From positions 372,001 to 436,000 of the forward strand of contig CAVQFB010000006.1 in the NCBI GenBank assembly GCA_963711675.1: 64,000 bases of DNA. Reading direction: 5' to 3'. This stretch comes from CAVQFB01 sp963711675. Its GTDB lineage: Bacteria > Acidobacteriota > Terriglobia > Terriglobales > Acidobacteriaceae. Under the pieces are notes generated by a model that was not told the origin of the DNA, ran no database searches, and saw only the letters and a program-made list of their open reading frames with translations. Shown one piece after another: positions 8,364 through 16,058 of this stretch (its first letter is position 1; each line of letters starts with the position of its first letter). The position numbers and the translations under genes are program-made.

Positions 8364-9497
8364 ATGCGGATTGTGCCATATCTCAGGCTGAAGAAAGGCA
8401 TTAAAATAGCGGCTGTGCGCAAGTTTTGGGACAGTTCGGCGGATTCACCCGCGGCAGCCGGTGCCGGCGCGTCTGTCCCCGTCCCTGCGATCTTGAGAAT
8501 CGGTTCGGTAGAGATTGCTCCCGCCACCGTGCTCGCACCTATGGCCGGCGTGACAGACACCGTTTTCCGGCGATTCATCCGCAATCTGGGCGGATGCGGC
8601 CTGATCATGACCGAGTTCACTTCGGCCGATGGAGTCCTGCGCGCCAAGGACAGGAAGGCCAAGCGGTATCTGCATTTCTACGAGGATGAACACCCCATCT
8701 CAGCGCAGCTCTTCGGCAGCAATCCGCAGGTGATGGCGGACGCCGCTCGTATGGTTGAGGACCTGGGCTTCGACCTGGTCGACCTGAACCTGGGCTGTCC
8801 CGCGAAAAAAGTCGTCAAGTGCAATGGCGGCTCGGGCCTGTTGCGAGACCTTCCCGCGATTGGACAGATCTTCGAGTCAGTGCGCGCCGCCATCAAGATT
8901 CCGTTCACTGTGAAATTTCGCGCCGGCTGGAATGACCAGGAGATCGTCTGCGTAGAGCTGGCCCGCATGGCCGAAGACTGCGGCCTGTGCGCCGTCGCGC
9001 TGCACGCCCGCACCCGGGAGCAGGGCTACAGCGGCAATGCACGCTGGGACTGGATCGGCGCGGTGAAGCAGGCAGTGAAGATTCCCGTGATCGGTAATGG
9101 CGATATCCGCACGCCCGAAGATGCCTGTGCCATGGTCGCGCAAACTGGCTGCGACGCCGTCATGATCGGCCGTTCTGCACCCTCGAATCCCTGGATCTTT
9201 CGTCAGATTGAACAGTACGTATCGACCGGCAGGTACGACGGGCCCGCCGAGTCCGATCGCTACAACATGATCCGGACCTATTTCCAGATGCTGATCGAAG
9301 AGGAATTGCCCGACGCCGAAGGCAAGATGAAGCAATTCGCGTCGTGGTTCACGCACGGTGTGCCCGGCGGAGCAGCGCTGCGCAAAGCGATCTACGAATC
9401 AAAGAGCACACCAGAAATTCTTTCCAAGGTGGAAGACTTCTTCGAGGCTAGATTGCAGTTGCGTGGCGCGGACGCCCTCGTCCGCGCGACTACTTAA
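8364..9497 (+). CDS. dusB: tRNA-dihydrouridine synthase
   Basis: Reduces uridine in the tRNA D-loop using FMN and NADPH. The TIM-barrel blocks are clear: LAPMAGVTDTVFRRF (about 58-71), LNLGCPAKKVVKCNGGSG with the catalytic Cys145, GNGDIRTPEDA, and MIGRSAPSNPW (phosphate binding). The size of 377 residues is at the upper end because of about 40 poorly conserved N-terminal residues. GTG at 8415 is a likelier start, since the ATG at 8364 lies only 9 bp from the divergent gene's start. The last residues ADALVRA are encoded by a palindromic repeat. Confidence 0.9.
   Translation: MRIVPYLRLKKGIKIAAVRKFWDSSADSPAAAGAGASVPVPAILRIGSVEIAPATVLAPMAGVTDTVFRRFIRNLGGCGLIMTEFTSADGVLRAKDRKAKRYLHFYEDEHPISAQLFGSNPQVMADAARMVEDLGFDLVDLNLGCPAKKVVKCNGGSGLLRDLPAIGQIFESVRAAIKIPFTVKFRAGWNDQEIVCVELARMAEDCGLCAVALHARTREQGYSGNARWDWIGAVKQAVKIPVIGNGDIRTPEDACAMVAQTGCDAVMIGRSAPSNPWIFRQIEQYVSTGRYDGPAESDRYNMIRTYFQMLIEEELPDAEGKMKQFASWFTHGVPGGAALRKAIYESKSTPEILSKVEDFFEARLQLRGADALVRATT
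9466..9487. repeat. GGACGCCCTCGTCC palindromic repeat, copy 1 (inside dusB)
   Basis: Perfect 9-bp arms GCGCGGACG and CGTCCGCGC around CCCT. It lies in the last codons of dusB and could act as a two-way terminator between the convergent dusB and MBL genes. Related copies lie at 15836-15857 and 24662-24683. Confidence 0.7.
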
Positions 9498-9509
9498 CCT
9501 GTTCCCGAT

Positions 9510-10367
9510 TCACTGCGCGTCTCGTTGTTGAGTTACCGGCTTCGCCACCATCTTCCCGGTTTCCTCCTTCTCTACATATCCCCAGGGCAGATTGGGGTCG
9601 TGGGTAAACACAGTCAGCCATTTTTCCGGGATAGCCTGCGCGTAATAGGCTTTGCGGCTCTCGATCGTCTCCAGAGGAAACAGGTCAAACGCCATGACCC
9701 AGGCGACTTCAAGGTGTGCACTCGTGGGGATGAGGTCAGAGATATAACACGCGGTCTTGCCCCTACTCTTTACGATTACCGCTTGCATGTGCGCCGTGTG
9801 GCCGGGAAAGACCTTTACAGAAACACCGGGCACGATCTCCTGGTCGCCCTGCAACAACTGCATCTGACCGGTTTTGATTAGCGGATCGTAGTTGTCGGTC
9901 ATGTAGCTGATCGCGTCACGTTCGAGCTGGCGCCGCCCATGCTGCCATTCGCCTTCCTGCACGTAATATTTCGCCCTGGGAAATGTGGGCACCATCACGC
10001 CGTCTTTGCGAATCGTGTTCCAGCCGCAATGATCGAAGTGAAGGTGGGTATTGATGACGATATCGATGTCTTCCGGCGCCACACCGCCTGCGTTGAGGTC
10101 ATCGAGCAGCTTTGCCGGCTGGCCAAAGATTTTCACCAGGCGGTCCGGAAGCTTGTTGCCGATACCGGTTTCGACCAGCACCGTGTGGTCGCCGGTCCGC
10201 ACCAGCAGAGAATTCAGTCCGGTGACGACCATGTTCTGTTCGTTGGGTGTGACCTTCCTCGACCACATGGACTTCGGCACCACTCCGAAGAACGCGCCGC
10301 CATCGAGGAAGTAGGTTCCGTCCGAGAAGGCCGTCAATTCGAAGTCACCGAGCGTGGTACGGTGCAT
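9510..10367 (-). CDS. MBL-fold metallohydrolase
   Basis: 285 residues with the metallo-beta-lactamase metal motif THLHFDHCGW (His108, His110, Asp112, His113) and later ligands in VFPGHTAHMQ and YISDLIPT. The overall pattern resembles lactonase-like hydrolases of the AHL lactonase/AidC type. There is no signal peptide, so it is probably cytoplasmic. Substrate unknown. It lies 4 bp downstream of the DPP4 gene on the same strand, so the two are probably cotranscribed, and converges on dusB. Confidence 0.85.
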   Translation of the reverse strand: MHRTTLGDFELTAFSDGTYFLDGGAFFGVVPKSMWSRKVTPNEQNMVVTGLNSLLVRTGDHTVLVETGIGNKLPDRLVKIFGQPAKLLDDLNAGGVAPEDIDIVINTHLHFDHCGWNTIRKDGVMVPTFPRAKYYVQEGEWQHGRRQLERDAISYMTDNYDPLIKTGQMQLLQGDQEIVPGVSVKVFPGHTAHMQAVIVKSRGKTACYISDLIPTSAHLEVAWVMAFDLFPLETIESRKAYYAQAIPEKWLTVFTHDPNLPWGYVEKEETGKMVAKPVTQQRDAQ

Positions 10368-10371
10368 GCGG

Positions 10372-12604
10372 CTACTTCAACTCCTTCTCCCAGTGATCGA
10401 GCATCATCTGGAACAGATGCGTGCGTGCGGCCGGACCTGAGATCCCGTGGGTTTTGTTGGGATACAGCATCAGCCGGAACTGCTTCTGCGCTTTGATAAG
10501 CGCGTCAATCATCTGGATACTGTTCTGAAAGTGCACGTTGTCGTCGCTTGTGCCGTGCACCAGGAGCAGGGAGCCGTGCAGCCTGGCGGCCGCCTTGGGC
10601 ATGGAAGAATCGTCGTAACCCTTGGCGTTGTCTTTGAGGAGCCCCATATATCGCTCCGTGTAGATGGAGTCGTAGTTGTGCCAGTCGGTGACCGGAGCAA
10701 CTGATATGCCCGCTTTGAACACATCGGAGTGCGTGAGCGTGTAAAGGGTCATGGAGCCGCCATTGCTCCATCCCCAGACGCCGACGCGGCCTCGATCGAG
10801 TTGCGGATATTGCGACAACAAACTGATTCAGCGCTGTGAGCTGATCTTTGAGTTCGATCGTTCCGAATTGCCTGCGGATGGCGGCGCTGAATTTCCGGCC
10901 ACGATTGGGTGTGCCGCGGTTGTCGACCGAGAAAACAGCAAAGCCCTTGCGGGCCAGAATTTCGTCGAAGAGCTCAGTGCCTCCGCCCCACCCGTTCCGT
11001 ACCAGTTGTGCCGCCGGTCCGCCGTAGACGTCGACGATGAGCGGAATCTTGCCGCTGGCCGTGCTCTCGGGCGGGAATAGCAGCTGGCCGTAGAGAGTTG
11101 TGCCGTCGTCCGCTTTGAACTCCAGATACTTCCATGGCGTCAGGTTGTAATCGGAAACGCTGCGCGACTGCCACACCACGTTGCACGGCCCGCCTACCGC
11201 GCACACCGACGTTTGCGGCGGCGTGCTAGTGGTCGAGTGATTCAAGACGTAGTGCTTCCCGTCGTCCGCGAAAGTTGCGGTGTAGGTCCCGTCTTTTGGA
11301 GAGAGCCGGGCCAGGCCGGTTCCATCGAGCTTGACCGAAAACATCTGCGTCTGCCGCGGGTCGTCCTTGTTTGCGGCGAAAAAAATGGTGCCGGAGCTGC
11401 TATCGACGCCTTCTACCTCCTCCACTTCGTAGTCCCCTTGCTCGAGTTGGCGCTCCAGCTTGGCGTCACCGGCCAGAGGATTCTGTGGGTCAAAACTGTA
11501 GAGATAAAGATGGGTGTGTCCGTCGCGCCAGCTTGACCATAGAAACTGGCTGCCCGACTTCAGCACGCGGAAGTCGTCATTTACGTTGACCCAGGCGTCG
11601 GGACTTTCTTCGGTTAGAACTTTGCGCGATTTTCCCGAGTGCTCATCCACAAAATACAAATCCATTTTGTCCTGGGCCCGGTTCAAAACCTCGGCCCAGA
11701 GCACGCCATCCCGCACCCAGCCAAAGCGCGGGACGTAGGTATCCGCGTCATTGGTAAGAGTGATCCATTTTGGTTTTCCGCCGCGCGCTTCGACCACACC
11801 GAGGCGCACTACGGGATTGGGATCGCCCACCTTGGGATATTTTTCCTGATCCAATGTCGGGTGGGTCGGCATCCAGTCGGTAAGCGGGTAGTTCGGGACG
11901 TGAGTCTCGTCCATCTGCAGGAAGACGATTTCCTTGCTGTTCGGCGACCAGAAATAGTTGCTGCGCACGCTTAGCTCTTCGGCGTAGACCCAGTCAACCT
12001 CGCCGTTCAGCAGGTTTTCGTCTTTGTCTTTGGTGAGCTGCTTTTCCCCGCCATTTCCGTGGACTGGCCGCACGTAGAGATTGTGCTGGCGCAAGTAGGC
12101 GACGTGATTTTCGTCAGGCGAAAACTTGGGGTCCTGGCTGGGCTCGGGTGCAGAGGTGAATTGAACCGCGACGCCGTTCTCCAGGGAATAGAGCCAGAGC
12201 TGTCCCTGCGAGTCGAAGAGCAGATGCTGCGAATCTGGCGCCCACACGTATGCCGCCACGTGGTAGCGCGTCAGCCGCTCTTTCTCGCGCTCGTTCTTGA
12301 TCTTGCTGACGGGCGGCGACAACGTAGCCAGCTTGGCTTCGCTGACCAGCACTTTTCTCTCTCCAGTCGCCGCATCGACGTACCACAGCTCGCCATGCTC
12401 GCCGGCGTCGTCTCTCTGCACGAAAGAAACCCGGGCACCGTCGGGACTCCACGCCACATTCTCGGGTCCCCGGCCGGTGAGGCCGCCCTCGGCGAAGATG
12501 GCCTCGAGTGTCAGGGGCTTCTTGGTCTCTTGCGAGGTCTGGCAATAGGCAACCGAGCACAGAATAAGACCGGCGATCAGGAGTAAACAGAAGGATCGTT
12601 TCAC
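10372..12604 (-). CDS. Dipeptidyl peptidase IV-like S9 peptidase, interrupted by a frameshift
   Basis: Secreted or periplasmic S9B prolyl dipeptidase. GTG at 12604 opens a signal peptide (KRSFCLLLIAGLILCSVAYC). The N-terminal beta-propeller (VAWSPDGARVSFVQ, YVWAPDSQHLLF, NYFWSPNSKEIVFLQ) and the start of the hydrolase (YGGPAAQLVRNGWGG, FSVDNRGTPNRGR) are in one frame. The catalytic part (GVWGWSNGG with the Ser, HGTSDDNVHF, NKTHGIS) is in another. One extra base in the AAA run at 10820-10822 (plus strand) explains the break: removing it gives LNQLLSQYPQL and 743 residues, the normal S9B length. Confidence 0.85.
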
Positions 12605-12750
12605 CAGTGGCTCCGGATAAGAGAAATCGCCGCGAATGCGCGGGCTGAAAAGTGTACACCGGCAGGAGGGTGCGGTGCTGAGGCGGCGAGTGATCCTGCG
12701 GGGAGGGCATCTCGGGCCGCATGCTAAAATCAAGGACAGCAGCCCTCACG

Positions 12751-13884
12751 ATGCTTCCTGACATAGAAAACCTGCTGCACCTGCAAGAAGCCGACCGGGA
12801 GATTCGCCGGCTGAACGAGGAAGTAGCCGCGCTTCCCAAACGAGTGGCGGCAATCGAAGAAAAACTAGCTGGCACCAGGGCGGTCCTCGAGAAGGCCAAA
12901 GCCGCCGTCAAGGCCGACGAAGCCGCCCGCCGCAAGTACGAGACCGCCATTCAGGACCTGCAAGGCAAAATCTCCAAGTACCGCGATCAGTCTCTCGAAG
13001 TAAAAACCAACGACCAGTACAAGGCGCTGTTGCACGAAATCCAGTTCGCCGAGCAGGACATCCGTGCCAACGAGGACAAGATCCTCGACCTGATGGTCAA
13101 CGCGGAAGCGCGGGAGAAGCAAGTAAAGGCGGCCGAAGCCGAGTTAAAAGCCGAGGTGGCGGAAATCGAGAAGGAAAAGGCCGATGCCCGCCAGCGCACT
13201 GCGGAAGACGAGAAGCAGCTGGCGGAATGGGCTGCCAAACGCGACAAGCTGCGGGGCGCAATCCCCGCCGACATGCTGCGGCATTTCGAGCGCGTTTCCA
13301 AGTTCCGCGGCAGCGGGCTTTCTGAGGTGCGCGACCACAAGTGTATGGGCTGTCAGGTCATGCTGCGACCCCAAACCTACAACGAAGTGCGGAGCGGGGA
13401 GCAGATTGTCTATTGCGACTCCTGCCAACGTGTCCTTTACTACGATCCCGCCAACAACGAGCCCATCACCGAGAACACCGTAGGCGTCACCAAGCGCCGT
13501 ACCCGCCCGAAATCCGATGCGCCCCAGGCCTGGTTCTTTCGCCCCGACTATGGCGAGGACGGCGAGGTATTCCTGCTGTTCATCAATGCTCAGCAAATGG
13601 CTAGCCGCCGCGTGTTCGACGCTCATACCGGCCGCCAGCTGGGCGACACGCTCATACGGGAAGGCGGCTACCGGCTGGCGTTTCCCGAAGACCTCACTGA
13701 TTCATCCATTCGCCTCAACGGGCATTGGGAGGAGGCGGAAATCGAGGAATGGGGCGCGGAAATGCCGAGCAACGCGCTGGACGCCTTGTCTGCGGACCTT
13801 CGCGCCGCTCAAGCCGAGGCGCGGTCCACACCCAAAGCAGGGGCGAATACTCACGTCGCTGCCCAGCACCCAGCCGCCAGTTAG
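12751..13884 (+). CDS. Coiled-coil / C4 zinc-ribbon protein (DUF164 type) with C-terminal extension
   Basis: 377 residues from MLPDIENLLHLQEADREIRR (an in-frame ATG also exists at 12721). Residues about 5-170 are a long Glu/Lys/Ala-rich coiled coil. KCMGCQVMLRPQ and IVYCDSCQRVLYY supply four cysteines (198, 201, 222, 225) for one zinc. This is the layout of the widespread zf-RING_7/DUF164 family, whose members are about 240 residues. Here about 130 further residues form an extra domain (APQAWFFRPDYGEDGE, SIRLNGHWEEAEIEEW) that I do not recognise. It is divergent from DPP4. Confidence 0.8.
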   Translation: MLPDIENLLHLQEADREIRRLNEEVAALPKRVAAIEEKLAGTRAVLEKAKAAVKADEAARRKYETAIQDLQGKISKYRDQSLEVKTNDQYKALLHEIQFAEQDIRANEDKILDLMVNAEAREKQVKAAEAELKAEVAEIEKEKADARQRTAEDEKQLAEWAAKRDKLRGAIPADMLRHFERVSKFRGSGLSEVRDHKCMGCQVMLRPQTYNEVRSGEQIVYCDSCQRVLYYDPANNEPITENTVGVTKRRTRPKSDAPQAWFFRPDYGEDGEVFLLFINAQQMASRRVFDAHTGRQLGDTLIREGGYRLAFPEDLTDSSIRLNGHWEEAEIEEWGAEMPSNALDALSADLRAAQAEARSTPKAGANTHVAAQHPAAS

Positions 13885-13982
13885 GCGGACTTCAGCCTTT
13901 CCCAAGACCTGTCTGCTTCATTACGCGTGCGTACCCAGGACTTGGCGACCAGTCGTGTCGCGAACCGGTTTAAGATTGCTCC

Positions 13983-15179
13983 ATGCCGAGCAAGATAGCT
14001 CCCCCGACAACCCTGTCGTCCGTCGTTGTTTCCGCGCGCGGCGCTTCGCGCCTGAAGAATGGGCATGTCTGGGTCTACCGGTCCGATATCAGGACTGGGG
14101 AGGACGTTGCGCCAGGCGCTCTGGTCAACGTGCGAGACGAGAGGAGGAAGTTTCTCGGCACAGCCCTGTACAGCAGTTCTTCGCAGATCGCGATCCGCAT
14201 GCTTTCGTCGGGCCCGGTCCCCGATCTTCCTGCCCTGCTTCGCCAACGAATTCAGGAGGCAATCGCCTATCGCGAAAAGATCGTCGCCGACTCCGACGCT
14301 TACCGCGTGGTCTTCAGCGAAGCCGACTTTCTCCCCGGCCTCATAGTCGACCGCTACAACGATGTTCTTTCCCTCCAGGTACTCACGCAGGCCATGGACG
14401 CGGAGCCGCTGCGGCACACGACCCTCGAGACCCTCGAAGGGTTGCTTCATCCGGCCGGAATCGTTGAGCGGGTCGATCCTCGGGTTCGAGAGCTTGAAAA
14501 GCTTCCGGCCAAAGAATCCGGCCTGTTGCGTGGGGATAAGACAAAGACCACCTTCACTATGAACGGCGTGAAGTTCCACTTCGATGGACTGGAAGGACAG
14601 AAAACCGGAGCCTTTCTCGATCAGCGGGAGAACTATGCCGCAGCCGCACGCTTTGCTCACGGTCAGGCGCTCGACGTCTTCTGCTATCAGGGCGGCTTTG
14701 CCCTGCATCTGGCTCCCCGTTGCTCGAGTGTGACCGGCGTCGACAGTTCGCGGCCAGCCTTGGAGGTCGCCGACCAGAACGCGGCCCTTAACGGCAGGGA
14801 GGTGGAGTGGATCGAAGCGAACGCTTTTGACCTGCTGAAGGACTACGCGGCGACGCGCCAGCAGTACGACACCATTGTCCTCGACCCACCCGCCTTCGCC
14901 AAATCGAAGCAGAACCTCGACACTGCGCTCAGAGGCTACAAGGAGCTGAACCTGCGAGCCCTGAAAATGCTGCGGCCTGGAGGAGTTCTGGTGACCTGCT
15001 CCTGTTCGTACCACATGAGCGTCACCAATCTGCTGGAAGTTCTTACCGATGCCGCCCGCGATGTCCACAGAACAATTCGTCTCCTGGAAAACCGTGGACA
15101 GTCTCTTGACCATCCGATGCTCTTGAACATCCCAGAAACTGCGTACTTGAAGTGTATCGTTGTCAATGTAAGTAATTGA
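13983..15179 (+). CDS. rlmI: 23S rRNA (cytosine) methyltransferase, RlmI-like
   Basis: 398 residues. An N-terminal PUA domain (residues about 12-85: GASRLKNGHVWVYRSDI) is followed by an RlmI-type middle domain (DFLPGLIVDRYNDVLSLQ) and a class I methyltransferase. DVFCYQGGFALHLA is the AdoMet loop, VLDPPAFAKSK the catalytic motif, and CSCSYHMS contributes the conserved Cys. The known family member methylates m5C1962 of 23S rRNA. Single-gene unit by spacing. Confidence 0.88.
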   Translation: MPSKIAPPTTLSSVVVSARGASRLKNGHVWVYRSDIRTGEDVAPGALVNVRDERRKFLGTALYSSSSQIAIRMLSSGPVPDLPALLRQRIQEAIAYREKIVADSDAYRVVFSEADFLPGLIVDRYNDVLSLQVLTQAMDAEPLRHTTLETLEGLLHPAGIVERVDPRVRELEKLPAKESGLLRGDKTKTTFTMNGVKFHFDGLEGQKTGAFLDQRENYAAAARFAHGQALDVFCYQGGFALHLAPRCSSVTGVDSSRPALEVADQNAALNGREVEWIEANAFDLLKDYAATRQQYDTIVLDPPAFAKSKQNLDTALRGYKELNLRALKMLRPGGVLVTCSCSYHMSVTNLLEVLTDAARDVHRTIRLLENRGQSLDHPMLLNIPETAYLKCIVVNVSN

Positions 15180-15199
15180 ATATAAAACAAATCTACATA

Positions 15200-15228
15200 T
15201 TGACAGCAATGCACTCAAGTTTTATGCT
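15200..15228 (+). promoter_or_regulatory. Sigma-70-type promoter of the small heat-shock gene
   Basis: TTGACA (15200-15205), a 17-bp spacer and TATGCT (15223-15228). The spacer contains ACTCAAG (15213-15219), identical to one arm of the HspR HAIR operator. The opposite arm at 15199-15205 keeps only TTGA, so HspR control is a weak inference. Confidence 0.6.
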
Positions 15229-15312
15229 TTCTTTACACTTAATAGGCATCCAAACAGCTGACAGATGCCGTTCAAACCCATTCTTGAGAGAATTTGAGGA
15301 GGATTTAGAGCC

Positions 15313-15810
15313 ATGACAGTTTTAACCCGTTGGGATCCCTTCCGTGAGTTCAGCACCCTGCAGGACCGCATGAACCGCTTGGTCCGCGACTCGTTCGGCG
15401 AAGGCCGGGAGGAGGCGCTGACCACCACCAGCTTCGCGCCGCCCGTCGACGTCTATGAAGACGAGCACAACGTCACCCTGAAGATCGAAGTACCGGGCAT
15501 CGATGAGAAGGATATCGACGTCCGCATCGAGAACCACACCCTCACCGTTCACGGCGAGCGCAAGTTCGAAAAGGAAGAGAAGGAAGAGAACTACCGTCGC
15601 GTGGAGCGGCAGTACGGCAGCTTCACCCGCACCTTCACCCTGCCGAACTCGATCGATCCGGAGCACGTGACCGCGAACTACGACAAGGGCGTGCTGAAGG
15701 TCAAGCTGGCCAAGAAGGCCGAAGCCAAGCCCAAGCAGATCAAGGTCAACGTGGGCGGCGAGAAGGCGCTCGAAGGCAAGGAAGTGAAGAGCGCCGGCAA
15801 AGCCGCGTAA
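15313..15810 (+). CDS. Hsp20/alpha-crystallin small heat-shock protein
   Basis: 165 residues. The alpha-crystallin domain (about 38-135) contains the conserved FAPPVDVYEDEHNVTLKIEVPG, the dimer-loop region and the terminal A-x-Y-x-x-GVLKVKLAKK motif. The tail is Lys/Glu-rich and lacks a clear I-x-I motif. It is an ATP-independent holdase that keeps denatured proteins soluble for refolding. GGAGGA lies 9 nt before the ATG. The position directly before clpB, with both in the same direction, fits a heat-stress pair. Confidence 0.92.
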   Translation: MTVLTRWDPFREFSTLQDRMNRLVRDSFGEGREEALTTTSFAPPVDVYEDEHNVTLKIEVPGIDEKDIDVRIENHTLTVHGERKFEKEEKEENYRRVERQYGSFTRTFTLPNSIDPEHVTANYDKGVLKVKLAKKAEAKPKQIKVNVGGEKALEGKEVKSAGKAA

Positions 15811-15835
15811 GAAAGAAAAGAAAACAATTGCGTAG

Positions 15836-15857
15836 ACCCGGACGCCCTCGTCCGGGT
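15836..15857. repeat. GGACGCCCTCGTCC palindromic repeat, copy 2
   Basis: Arms ACCCGGACG and CGTCCGGGT (9 bp, perfect) around CCCT, in the hsp20-clpB gap, 26 bp after the hsp20 stop. The rest of that 248-bp gap is AT-rich low-complexity sequence made of CAATT/TTACC words (about 15920-16035). Confidence 0.7.
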
Positions 15858-16058
15858 AGTCGAGTGAAGCGCGACGATTCAGGGACGGGAGACGGCGATA
15901 ATGCTTTCTCCCGTTCCTTTTGATTGAGCAATCGGACAATTTGGTAATCGGGCAATTGAACAACGGCTTACCGGGCCGAGATGTGCCTTTCAATTTCTTA
16001 ATTACAAAATTCCCCAATTACCCAATGTCGAATTAAGATTCAGACCTAGGAGTTAGGA

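Noticed and set aside
15190..15230. HspR HAIR or CIRCE operator upstream of hsp20
   Set aside because: Only one arm (ACTCAAG) matches HAIR and no CIRCE repeat exists; mentioned only as a weak possibility.
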